A stretch of 64,000 nt of DNA from contig CM057338.1 in NCBI GenBank assembly GCA_030015575.1, forward strand, positions 775,819,864 through 775,883,863, written 5' to 3'. A program made the translations under genes and the position numbers. The notes under the pieces were generated by a model. It saw only the letters and a list, made by a program, of their open reading frames with translations, did no database searches and had not been told where the DNA came from. This stretch comes from Agapanthus africanus (lineage: Eukaryota > Streptophyta > Magnoliopsida > Asparagales > Amaryllidaceae). Below, in pieces: positions 45,437 through 56,835 of this stretch (position 1 is the stretch's first letter; every line of letters starts with the position of its first letter).

Positions 45437-47538
45437 TGTAAGTCTATCCGGCACCACCAAAGGGTCCAAGTGGCATCAAGCATGCCACATTCAAATTATT
45501 TTTTAGGTGCTAAGCTAGACTATCCAAGATCTTTAGCTAGGTGATTAGGGTTATAGTTTGATATCTACTAAAACTATACTAAGTGAAGGATGGCTATACC
45601 CTTGTAGATCGAGTCCTTCACTTCACATGCTCCGTGTAGTAGTCCCACGACTCCACTAGGCTCCACTTGAGCCTTTGGACGAGCTTTCTCCGATGACCTT
45701 CGTGCCGAAGATGATCCACGCGAAGTCCTTCCAACTTAAGCTACCTCTACACTAAACTCTTTAGCGTAGAAAACACGCTACACTCGATCGCTAGTCAAGT
45801 GTATGATGGTGAAGTAGAGGATGTTTAAAGGTCACAAGTTTGTGTTCAATTTTCATGGTTCACATCACATGTGAGGGTTGAAGGTTGAACCACGACATTG
45901 AGGAAGAAGAAGCTAGAGAGCATGAGAGCAAAATTGGGAGCAACTCAAGAAAAATGGCTAAGTGTTGAGAATGAAGTTAGAATGAATGGTAACACTTGAC
46001 CCCCATTCATTCAAGTATTGAATTTTGCAATATAAAATTGCCACCATGCTTGAATAGTGGGTCAAGATAAATAAACAAATATAAATCCCATGCTTGCAAC
46101 CATGCTCTCATTTTCCACCTCATTTCTATTTTCACAAAATAGAAATTCATATGCCATGCTTCATTATATATATATATCATATATATTAATATATTTATAA
46201 TGAAGAATAATTAATGAGCTAATGATATTAGTTAAGATATAATTATATCACATATAATATATATCATATTATTAAATCAACACTTGATTTAATAATCCGG
46301 TTATATCACATATGACCGACTAATATCATTTATCTATATATCACATTGTTAAAGCAACACTTGAGTTAAGAATCTGGTTATATCACATATAACCGAACCA
46401 ATAACAAATAACTGCCAGATTACAATACGGTATCACATACACGTATTTAATCAGGCCCACACACATATCACATATGTGTCCTACTTCATTTCGCTTGAAC
46501 CAGAGAACTTCTGTGTGGGACTCTAAAGACTCATCAATACGCCAGCAGTAGGTGATGATCACATCATTCACATACAAACCGTCAGCGGTACTAGCTGAAC
46601 GTAACGGCTACCCGGGTATTGAGTGATATGAAGATCAACAAGAAAGCTTGTCCATAGTCTCCTTGAAGCATATCAGTAACACTACCGTACAGTCCGGTCT
46701 CTTTGTCTGATATGTCACATACATGTCTAGGGGTGGTAAACGTCAGTCCCTAGTAACGTGATAAGTTATGCCGATGTCTGGCCTAGAACGGTTCGAGAAA
46801 CTATTGATAACACTTATCAGTAAATCTCGGCAGCAGCCCTAGCCAGGGACTTCCAGTTATAGCCAATTGAGCATAGCGCAACATCAACCCCCAATACTGG
46901 GAGAGACGAAACCCCTTATATCGCTCATTGCCTCCATGCGACTCGAGACTGTACCCAAAATCCACCTGTTTGCACGTCTCCTTTGAGCGTGGTAGGGAGG
47001 AAATCAAAGCACAGTGGGAGCCACACAAGACTCTATGACGATCTCGGGTCTACAGACTAACCTGTACCAGTGTCACCAGAGGACTGCTATCTGACGATAG
47101 GTATACTACCCATAGGAGTCTTCGGCGAGTCCGTTCGGTGTACCCATTCTCTAATGAGCACCTGTGTACAATCTTTGATCTCACACACCAATGGTTGTGG
47201 GATCAACCATCGCCCTCTAAGGGACAAGAAACGTACACACCAGTCTACTCTGGAATATCGATACCCTAGTTTTGATATTCCCACTAAGAACTGATTAAAG
47301 GATGCACTTTTGGACCACCCTGGCCCTACAAGTATATGATGAATGCTGGTAGTCAAGCACATATCCTAAGGGCTTTATCAACATGTAAGAGACAGACAGT
47401 ATAAATACCAGTCTACATGTTAAGATAAAGGTAACCTGATAGCATACTAACATGTCGAGCAAGAAAGTCCTCTATATATATGTCCAAGTATCCATTATAT
47501 CATCAATAATGGCCTCTAGGGCATACATATTCCTAACA
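45437..47538 (-). repeat. 5' LTR of element F
   Basis: 2102 bp. On the minus strand TGTTAGGAATATGTATGCCC to GACTTACA. It contains the diverged palindrome CCCTAGCCAGGG (46837-46848) and hairpin (46796-46828), two ATCAA-n-TTGAT palindromes near 46279 and 46353, AT-rich sequence at 46165-46270 and a GA-rich stretch (CT-rich on the element strand) at 45895-45960. Confidence 0.88.
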
Positions 47539-47843
47539 AGTGTGTGGCTCAATCATCATGTACATCATATCATGTACGGTATAATTCACACGATATCATC
47601 AAATCAAGTGTGTGGCTCAATCATATAGTCTCATATCGTCACATGTTATATTATCTCGTATCGTATTATGAACATATATATCGCCTAATCTTTATATAAT
47701 ATAATATATCATATCGTATCCTGCCATTTCATCTCATATCCTGTAACATAGCCTCGTGACATCGGGTCCGATCATATCGACTCATATCATTATAACTTGT
47801 CATATCCTCATCTCGTGATGTTATGTCGAAATTAATCTCAAAC

Positions 47844-47846
<3 letters not shown>

Positions 47847-47875
<29 letters not shown>

Positions 47876-47876
47876 A
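47847..47876. repeat. (GT)n microsatellite
   Basis: About 26 bases of uninterrupted GT inside the degraded H LTR, just left of the foldback element. Confidence 0.95.
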
Positions 47877-47881
47877 TGAGA

Positions 47882-48263
47882 ATAATAGAGGAAAGATGCC
47901 ATAGGAGGGAATTTCCTCCTATGGCGTTGAAAAGGTATACCCTCCATCATTTTTTCTGAAGATCGACACACATCATCTTCATCATTATCATCTAAGATGT
48001 AGGTACACCAAATTTCATGCGATTCTACAACTTTTTCACCGTTGATTTAGTGGGTTCAAATTTAACGGTTTACCAACAACAGAACTTTTTACATTGCAAA
48101 ATCAAAGGTGAAAAAGTTGTAGAGTCACGTGAAATTTGGTGTACCCACATCTTAGTTGATAACGATGAAGTTGATGGGTGAAGATCGCCGAAAAAATGAG
48201 GGAGGGTGTACTTTTTCGACGCCATAGGAGGAAATTCCCTCCTATGGCCTCTTCCCTCCATTA
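47882..48263. mobile_element. Foldback / MITE-like inverted-repeat element
   Basis: Left arm about 47882-48048 and right arm 48098-48263 are reverse complements over roughly 165 bases with about 85-90% identity by eye, leaving a spacer of about 50 bases. Each tip holds a further near-palindrome: CCATAGGAGG with CCTCCTATGG (47899-47924 and 48222-48247). No coding capacity. I could not identify a convincing target duplication, so the class (MULE-like foldback or other) is open. The transcript could form a long hairpin. Confidence 0.8.
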
Positions 48264-48319
48264 ACCTCTCTATATATATACATATAAATATATACATATA
48301 CATATATACATAAATACAT

Positions 48320-48344
48320 ACACACACACATATTTGTGTGTGTG
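48320..48344. repeat. CA/TG inverted simple repeat
   Basis: ACACACACACA then a short spacer then TGTGTGTGTG, forming a simple-sequence hairpin within a wider TATA/CATA-rich tract (48270-48320). Confidence 0.85.
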
Positions 48345-48468
48345 GACAACATATATACCAATGGCTAAAGGCTAAAAAATAAGCACTAAGTACATACCTC
48401 CCTACGAGTACACTTACTATAGCCTATAGTCTCCTAAAACCCTATTAGCTAAGTATACATATCTAATA

Positions 48469-48472
<4 letters not shown>

Positions 48473-48537
<65 letters not shown>
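48473..48537. repeat. (TA)n microsatellite
   Basis: About 65 bases of near-perfect TA repeat in the H LTR, at the position where C's LTR has a short TATATATTATG stretch. Probably expanded from it. Confidence 0.95.
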
Positions 48538-48538
<1 letters not shown>

Positions 48539-49901
48539 CCTAAAACTATAGTTGCGGGGGTGCTATATGCCATCCACCCGACTTGCTCCGTAGATATACA
48601 TCTACTCACCTACTATCCTCGCTCTAGTAGAAGTCGAACGCCTTGTTCTCCTTTGTTGTCTCGGAAATCCTACAATTCGACGCATATCGTATCGTCATCA
48701 AAAATCAAATCTGAATACCGATACGGCAAGCGAGACGTACAAAGGTCAGAACTTATGGTCCACGCATACAAGAATAACCAAACAACTCCCGACGTTGACG
48801 TACGAACGTTAAACAACCGAGTTAGAACTCAAATATCAAAAATCTAGTTTCAAACGTCACAAAAACGAAATCAGAAACTTAGAAAAACACTCTCAGATTT
48901 TACCTAAGGTGAAATTAGGATATTCTATATATAGGGTAGGCCTAGATATCAGATGTTGGAGCTATGGACCAAGAACCAAATCCTAACTCTAAGGTCAGGC
49001 CGCAAATTGCGGCCAATACGGATATTTTAGCGGCCAAGAATAGGAGATAGGGGATTAGGCTTCACGAGTAGCGTCCTAAGTGCCAGCACATCACTCTGTA
49101 TATGCAATTTATGTTTCAGAGCTCTCGAGTCTTTCCAGATTTCATTAGAACACCACAATTCAACAAAACACCTGATGTCAGAAAATTCTAAGTTCATGTT
49201 TTGGGACTTCTAAACTCACTTAGTTCTGGGATTCTATCACTAAAGGCTAGTAGTCACTCTCTAAACTCTCTACTATATCTCTACTACTCATTCAACCCAC
49301 CAAAGATCATCTTAGAATTTTCCAAGTTCACTAAACATAACTTGTTTAACTCTAAACTAGCATAGGTGGTTAGGAAACTTAAACACTTAACTAAAAGTGA
49401 GGAAATTAGATTAAAAGAGCAACTCAAGAAAATTCTAAGATTGCCAAACGAACTCAGGACTAGAATTTGATCCCACCAAGATGCTTATAGCGATGTGAGG
49501 AACATTATTTGTGAACGGAACACGGGATTTTGATGAAGTTTTGGGAAGGTTGTATGGTGGTAGAAAGGGTGGTGGAGGAGATAAAGAAAATGGAGGAGGA
49601 GATAAAGAAGAGAAAGATGATGAAGAAAATAAGGAGATGAGGAAAAGGCAAGGAGAAGTGTAGAACCTTCTCTCTCTCCCTCTCTCTCCTCAACCTTGCT
49701 TCCTTGTCCCCTCACATTCTATTTTTCTTTTCTTTTAAGAAAAACAAAACAAATTAAAAGCAAACTAAAAAAAGAAACCATAGCAATAAATATGGGCTAA
49801 TGTCACAATATGAAATGTAGCATGTCATGATACATAAACATGGTTTAATACATAATTAGTAAAATACTAATCAAGTTTAGAATAAACTTGTATGTAAATA
49901 A

Positions 49902-52034
49902 TGTTAGGAATATGTATGCCCTAGAGACCATTATTGTATATTATAGTGGATGCTTGGACATATATATAGAGGACTTTCTTGCTCGACATGATAGTATGCA
50001 ATCTGGTTGCTCTTTATCTTAAAATGTACACTTAGTATTATTATACTGTCTCTCTTATACATGTTGATAAAGCCCTTAGGATATGGACTTGACTTCCAGG
50101 ACTATGATGTAGATCATACTAATGGGGCCTGGGTAGTCCACAAGCACATCCTTTAATTGTTCCAAATCGAGGGAGTATCGAGACAGGGCATCGATATTCC
50201 AGAGTAGACTAGTGTGTATGTTTCTTGACCCTGTAGGGGCGATGGTTGATCCCATAATCATTGGTGTTTGACATCAAAGATTGTACACAGGTGCTCATTA
50301 GAGAATGGGTACACCGAACATGACTCGCCGAGAACTCCTAGATGGTATCATACCTATCGTCAGATAGCAGTTCTCTAGAGACACTGGTACAGGTTAGTCT
50401 ATAGACCCAAGATTATTATAGTGTCTTGTATGGTTCCCATTGTGCTTTGATTTCCTCCCTACCACGGCTCAAAGGAGTCATGCAAAAAGGTGGATTTTGG
50501 ATACAGTCCTGAGTCACATGGAGGCAGTGAGCAATAGGAGGGATTTTGTATCTCCCGGTATTGGGAGTTGATGTTGCGCTATGCTCGATTGGATATAACA
50601 GTAAGTCCCTGGCCAAGGCTGATGAGATTTACTGGTAAGTGTTATCAGTAGTTTTTCAAACCGTTATGAGCCATACATTGGCATGACTTATCAAGTTACT
50701 GTGGTCTGACGATTCCACCCCTAGACTCGATATGCAACATATTAGACGAAGAGACCGGACTGTACGGTAAGTGTTGCTTATAGGCTTCATGAGAGTTTGG
50801 ACATGCTTGCTTGTTGATCTTCTAATCGCTTAATACCTGGGTAGCCGTTACGTCCAGCTATTACCACTGACGGCTTGTAGGTAACTGATGTGATTATTAC
50901 CTACTACTGGCGTATTGACGAGTCTTTAGAGTCACACACAGAGGTTTTATAGTTCAAGCGAAACGAAGTAGGGCACATATGCTGATATGTGTTGGGGCCT
51001 GATTATATACGAGTATGCGATACTGTATTCTAATCTGGCGATAAATGTTATCGATTCGGTTATATGTGATATTACAGAATTATTGAATCAAGTGTTGATT
51101 TGATAATGTGATAAACAGATAAATGATATTAGTCAGTTATATGTGATATAACCGGATTATTAAATCAAGTGTTGATTTAATAATATGATATATATTTATA
51201 TTTGATATAATTATATATTAACTAATATTATAGCTTACTAATTATTTTATTTTCTTAATATATATTAATATGTGTGTGTGTGTGTGTGTGTGATTATGTA
51301 TATAGATATATATTATAAAGCTTGCTATTTCTATTTTTAGAAAATAGAAATAAAGAGGTGGAAAAGAGGAGATATTAAAGGAATGGATGAAGCATGTCTT
51401 AAATAATTGTTTATTCATTTGTTTGCACTATTGAAGCATGGTGCAATATATTATTTGATTATATTGTATGCTTCAATAAGTGATATATTTGTAGAGCCAT
51501 TCTTCACTTGATTTTTCCTTGACCATTTTCTAGCTCTCTCATTTCTTCTTCTTCTTCTTCTTCTTCTTCTTCTTCCTCCTCCTCCGAGCCTTAACCTTCA
51601 CATGTGATGTGAACCATAGGGTTTTGGATAAATCCTAAGTGAACTTAGAACCCCTACTTCACCATCCTATACTTGATTAGCACTTGAGTTTAGAGTGTTT
51701 TCTTCACTAATACTAGATTAGTGAAGATGTAGCTTGACCTAGAGGAATTTCGGGTGAATCATCTTCGACACGAAGGTTACAAAGGAAGCTCGATCCTATC
51801 TCAAGTGGAGCTACGAGGAGTTGTAGGGACTACTACCCGGAGCTTTAGAAGTGAAGGACACGATCTTCAAAGGTTGTAATCTCTTTCACTTAGTATAGTT
51901 TTTGTTATATCATAGCTTAAACCCTAATCATCTAGTTAAGATTCTAGATTAGTGTAGCTTAGCACTAAGAAAATTTTAAAATTGCATGCTTGATACCGGT
52001 TAAAACCTTGTGGTGGTGCTAGGGTACACTTTCA
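49902..52034 (+). repeat. Solo LTR G (gag-less copia family type)
   Basis: 2133 bp from TGTTAGGAATATG to CTTTCA, flanked by AATAA on both sides (49897-49901 and 52035-52039), with no internal region. It matches E, B and F LTRs throughout, including the diverged CCCTGGCCAAGG palindrome, the ACTGGTAA/TTATCAGT hairpin and two ATCAAGTGTTGAT palindromes (about 51089 and 51164). It carries its own (GT)n (about 51271-51291) and (CTT)n (about 51546-51576) tracts. It is the product expected from recombination between the two LTRs of one insertion. Confidence 0.9.
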
Positions 52035-52248
52035 AATAATTGTATAAAAATTATAAAAGCCCAAATCCAATAAATACTTCCATAATTAATAATTCATTTT
52101 AAAATTCCAATTATTTTTTCCAAATTATATGTATATAATTATACCATTTCATTAAAACTAATTTTTCATACTATTATTATATTCATAAAATTTATTATTT
52201 TATTATTTAAATTCCAAAATTAATTATTTATATTTCTGAAATGTTACA

Positions 52249-52833
52249 ATCTTCCCACTTAAATAAATTCGGTCTCCGAATTTAAATTTAAACCCCCCAA
52301 ATATTAAAAAACTTCAGTAAATCTATCAAATCAACGGTGCTCAGAAATCACGAATACGTAAAATATATCACAACGCAATGCATGCGTATGAAAACGAGTG
52401 CAAAAATAAAAAATCAAAACTCTGTCAAGCATCACGCAATCATAGGAGTTATGACAAAAATACAAGTTTCGAAATTTACTGTAAAATCAGATATAATATA
52501 ATCAAGGCTATATAATATATATAGTACGCATCCTTGTGAAATCATCTAAACAACTGAATAAAAATGCATGCAAAATTCTTTTCAAATCATCGTATGATGC
52601 GTATATCACGTCACAAGTAGCGGACGTTCATTTTTTAAAGAAATATATATATATATATATATTTATATGTATATATATATATATATTTCTATATACGTTT
52701 TACTTAAGATATACGTCCCGCTTTTTGAAAATAATTTGGAATGGTTTTCTTTGTAAAATTTCATGTCACTCATGAACACATAGGAAAATATTGAGACTAT
52801 AGGTCCTTTTTAAAAACCTCTTTGGTAAATATC
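52249..52833 (-). other. Interior of element H next to its 3' LTR
   Basis: Begins with the polypurine region (AAATTCGGAGACCGAATTT on the minus strand, then AAGTGGGAAGAT), homologous to C and D. The rest is AT-rich and non-coding; at this position D has the end of pol, so H resembles the non-coding type C. An AT-rich palindromic tract lies at 52640-52692. The 5 bases ATATC at 52829-52833 are D's target duplication. H resumes at 63947. Confidence 0.7.
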
Positions 52834-55800
52834 TGTCACGACCCGAAAGTACGGAACGTGACTGGCACTTAGATTACGAGACGTCTAAAGGCGTAACGTA
52901 ACCTAAGTCAGCCAAGCCCAGAAAAATCTAAACCAAATCAAAAGAGAGTGAAGGAAAACCTTTAATGAAAACGATTTTCAAATCAATTAAGTTGCAAAGA
53001 ATCCCTTTTTAAAACATCTAAAATTCCCGAAAATTTCGGCAGAGTCTCCCCTGTATTTTCTATCCTCCAAAATGGGTACAACAAGATAATAAACCTGTAA
53101 TCATAAAAATGGCATCCCCAAGCGGGAGCTAGCTCTTCGCCCAAGGCGGATCACAACCACATGCAATATAACAGTAATATCAAGAAAAAGAGCATAAAAG
53201 AGATGCGAATACCAGAAAACACACGTCGGCTCAAGTGAGCTCGACCCAAAAGAAACCACAAATATACAAATCTCTCAGTCTCATCACTAGGTCGCATATA
53301 CAATACAAGTGGTAGATGGAGAATACTAGATACAATGATAAAGCAAAAAGAAATAAAGTATACTCGCAACCCACCTACGGACGATGTCGCGAGTCTGAGC
53401 AAAAGGAACTGATGACAAGATAGCCCGCCGCTACAAGACTGACGGGTCCGACCTGCAAGACACTGTGGCACAACGGGGGTGAGTTGCCAGCTCGTGAGTA
53501 AATATAACATCTAATAAGGCAATCGTAAGAATGCACGCAATGCACCACAACATGCATGTCAATATGTGATATAATAGCTCTAGTATGCATGCATATGTAT
53601 GCAATGTCATTTCTAAGTCTTTAAGTGTTTTAAATGCTAAGGGTACTGCGTTCTTAACTTTAGAAAATGAATATCTGTGTAATAGCTAAGTACCATCAAG
53701 AAATCATCTGAAAACCCGTGTCAAGCATCGACACCAAATAAGAATCATATCTGTCTCAATATTGGGCTCCGTCAGTCCGGATCGGCCCATATCATAAATC
53801 TCACGACAACGGTCGGTATCCTCCGGATATCCGCCGCGCCAGACATCACCGGTAGGTAGTCTTCCCCTGCCAGGCTCATCGTCTACAACTCGATCTTCTT
53901 GCCCCGGGGTACCATACCGGGCCCACCATGTACCCGAGACGGTTCATCCACTCCTCGAATCGGGTCTCGAAATCCAACAGAAAACATGAAAAACTCATGG
54001 TGGACGACACATACGTCACGAGAAAACCGCAACTTTTGTTTTGGAAATGATAAATATAAGGTTTTGTTAAATTCTTGCGGTTTTCCCCAAAAATCCAGAA
54101 ATCGCAGCAATACTGAAATCCTCAAGAAAATCATAATGTCCAACATGTTATATATGATAAATGTCCATGCTATCAATATATGTGATGTGAATTTTTGCTA
54201 GAAATCTATGTAAATATGATGATGATGCGAGGTATATACATGCTATGCAAATTCATATATCAAGTATGAATGCAAGTGGCGATATCATGATAAACAGATT
54301 CTATAGTGCGCGTGCATGGCATTTACCAAAGGCGTGTGTGTCACATGAATAGTGCGCGTGCAACGGAAGCCAATGGTAAGGTGTTCGTGTCCTACGAAAT
54401 GATATAGCATAAGTATAGATGAATGTCTATGCAGTTTAATATACTGTTCGCTATAAGGGTATGCAGTGTACATGAATGGATAAGCTAGCTAACACAATAA
54501 TTCTTGCAAAAAGTAGGGTAATCCTAACTAGGGGGGGCGCCTCGCGCCATTCAGACGATTCCCCCATAGATGAATACATTTACTCACCTGAAATCCCCGC
54601 TAATCTGATCCGGCCACCGCTTTGCCTTTTCGCGCCGTGTCCGAAGTTTCCCCGACCGATCCTATATTTGCACAATATCAAGCATAAGATTACAAAACCT
54701 AACACAATGCAAGTCACAACATACAATTATCCACGCTCTCAAATTAATCGTAGCATGCACTCAGTGCGCGGAAAAACGCACGAAAATCGCAATCCTTTCA
54801 CTAAAATCGTCATTTCGGGGAAATCGACAAAACTACAACCCGACTAGACGAAACCCCGCGTTCGCACACTCTAATAGTCCTATATGAAGCTAATTATATC
54901 GTTAACATAACGCAATTTGATCGCATTCTATTTTCTACAAAAATCTAGTAAGCGAATTTCTAGCCGATTTGATACAAACATCGAAATTTGTCGATTTAGC
55001 AAGCATATAATTTCACCATTAACCATTCTAATCAATTTGATAACCATCCCTAACATAATCCAACCATTATTCTACAAACCCTAATTTTTAAAATTCAAAA
55101 CCTTCTCTTGATTTTTCATGAACAAGGATTTACACTAAATTAATACTTTAAACATCTAATTTAGCATAAGCAAACTACCAATTTGCAACTAGTTTAGGAT
55201 TTTACCTTACAAGTGGAAACCTAGCATGATCAAGTCACCAAAAAAAAGCCTCCTTTCACCATGTTTTTGAACAAATTTGGGTTGAAGAGAGAAGGGATTA
55301 GGGTTAGGCTTTGAATGGAGATGGAAAAATGTGAATTTTTATTGATTTTTAGCAAGAAAAGAAGCAAGAATGAAGTGGGAAGTGGGGGGGAAACCTGCAG
55401 AATTGAGGTCGGCTGCAGCTTGAGGAGGAAGTGGGGAAATTTTGGGGAAGTTTCTAGCTAATTACAACATCATATGATATCATATCATGCTTTCATATCA
55501 ACCTTTTTCCAAAAAAACCCCCTTTTAAGCCATTTTTTCATAATTTTCCCACCAAAAATCTAAAAGTTTGCAAGACATGATATAATTTTATTAACACCAT
55601 ATTTTAGCTTATAAAGACTCCTAATTAATAAATTTACCTAATTAAATTTGTATTTATCCCTAATTAAATGTATTTAAAAAGGCTTAAAATAATAAAAAAA
55701 TAATTAATTACGAATTTTTTTTTATTTAACTAGATAATTATAAGTGACATTTTAGTGACAAAATTATAGTAATATCTTATCTAAATTTTGTATAATTAGA

Positions 55801-55897
55801 TCTACAATGAAAAATACCTATTTTGACTTTTTACGGAAAAAGCCGAAAAATTAGCCGATTACCGAAAAACTGCCTAAACGATTTTCGAAGGGTTACA
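52834..55897 (-). repeat. 3' LTR of element D
   Basis: 3064 bp. On the plus strand TGTCACGACCCGAAAG to GGGTTACA. It shares with C's LTR a block of about 200 bases (around 53764-53960, including CCCGGTATGGTACCCCGGGG on the element strand) and the GAGCTGGCAACTC box (53481-53493). A 119-codon ORF at 53151-53510 also exists in the other LTR and shows no recognisable domain. Confidence 0.94.
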
Positions 55898-55910
55898 ATC
55901 TTCCCCCCTT
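55898..55910 (-). other. Polypurine tract, element D
   Basis: AAGGGGGGAAGAT on the minus strand, ending at the LTR start. Preceded by AAATTCGGGGACCGAATTT, as in C and H. Confidence 0.9.
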
Positions 55911-55938
55911 AAAGAAATTCGGTCCCCGAATTTAAAAT

Positions 55939-56835
55939 TTAACTACGCGTACCTTCAAAAAGATGGGGATATCTTTTCCTCATCTCGACCTCGGTCTCCC
56001 AGGTGACCTCCTCGCTGTTCGGGCCACGCCAAAGAACCTTGACAGACGGTATGACCTTCGACCTCAATTTCTTCACCTGCCGATCCAAGAAGACAACCGG
56101 CTGCTCGGTGAAAGAAAGATCATGCTCTAACTGGATCGTCTGGTGCTGAATCGCCTGGGAAGGATCATGAAGGTACTTGCGGAGCATCGAGACATGGAAT
56201 ACGGGGTGAACATCGGGGAAGCTGGGCGGAAGAGCTAACCGATAAGCGACTGGACCAACACGCTCTAGGATCTCGAAAGGACCAACATATCTAGGACTCA
56301 GTTTCCCTTTCCGCCCAAATCTCATCACACCTTTCATCGGAGAGACCTTCAGGAAAACATGATCGCCAACAGCGAACTCCAGTCGGCGACGACGCCTGTC
56401 AGCATATGATTTCTGCCTGCTCTGTGCCGCTCTCATCCTGTCCCGAATCAGCTGTATTTTCTCGGTCGTCTCCTGCACAATCTGCGGCCCTAAAATACTG
56501 CTCTCCCTGAGCTCTGTCCAACATACTGGCGATCGACATCTCCTCCCATATAAAGCCTCGAAAGGTGCCATCTGAATCGTCTCCTGGAAGCTATTATTGT
56601 AGGAAAACTCGATCAAAGGCAAATGACGATCCCAGCTACCACCGAAATCTAAAACACAAGCTCTGAGCATGTCCTCAAGAGTCTGAATAGTACGCTCCGA
56701 CTGACCGTCAGTCTGAGGATGAAAGGCTGTGCTAAAACTCAATCGGGTGCCCAAAGCTTCCTGGAGTTTCTGCCACAATCGGCTGGTAAACTGGGTGCCA
56801 CGGTCGGACACGATGTAAGTCGGAACACCATGCAG
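55939..56835 (-). pseudogene. pol: Element D pol, part 3: integrase C-terminus and chromodomain-like tail
   Basis: Continues in the same frame as the upstream pol ORF after a TGA at 56838-56836. It holds the second catalytic aspartate (SDRGTQF) and the glutamate (TDGQSER), separated by 35 residues, the GRRCRSP region, the GPFEI motif typical of gypsy integrase C-termini, and a tail containing VKVLWRG and [17 protein letters not shown]. That tail resembles the chromodomain of Tekay/Del chromoviruses, which directs integration into heterochromatin. The stop lies between the first and second catalytic residues, so integrase cannot be made whole. The triplet is TGA where relatives usually have arginine, consistent with a CGA-to-TGA change. 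Confidence 0.9.

Larger units (their letters stand above)
7721..47538 (-). mobile_element. Element F: old gag-less Ty1/copia retrotransposon, split by B and E
   Basis: Minus-strand copia element. From right to left: 5' LTR (45437-47538), PBS, leader, decayed polyprotein (42447 down to 39690, then 8162 down to 7789), polypurine tract (7785-7775), and the first 54 bases of the 3' LTR (7774-7721). E interrupts that LTR. Element B, with its own nested A and C, occupies 8163-39684 within F's RNase H region. F is the most decayed copia copy here, consistent with it being the host of the others. Its right flank begins AGTGT (47539-47543), which should be its target duplication. The left copy is outside the window. 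Confidence 0.88.
47539..52248 (-). repeat. 3' LTR of old gypsy-type element H (interrupted)
   Basis: On the minus strand the LTR begins at 52248 (TGTAACATTTC) and runs left. Solo LTR G interrupts it at 49902-52034. The stretch 48540-49745 aligns with element C's LTR in reverse: the GGGGGTGCTATATGCCATCC box, GCGGCCGCAAATTGCGGCC-type sequence near 49000, and AGCAACTCAAGAAAATTCT near 49420. 47539-48540 is more degraded, holds simple repeats and a foldback element, and is assigned to H with less certainty. F is inserted at 47538. H is a diverged relative of C. Confidence 0.72.

Noticed and set aside
53151..53510. 119-codon minus-strand ORF, repeated at 61190-61549
   Set aside because: Part of D's LTR copied in both ends. 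Composition and lack of domains argue against a gene.
54476..54847. 123-codon plus-strand ORF, repeated at 62515-62886
   Set aside because: Antisense to element D inside its LTR, duplicated with it, no recognisable motif.
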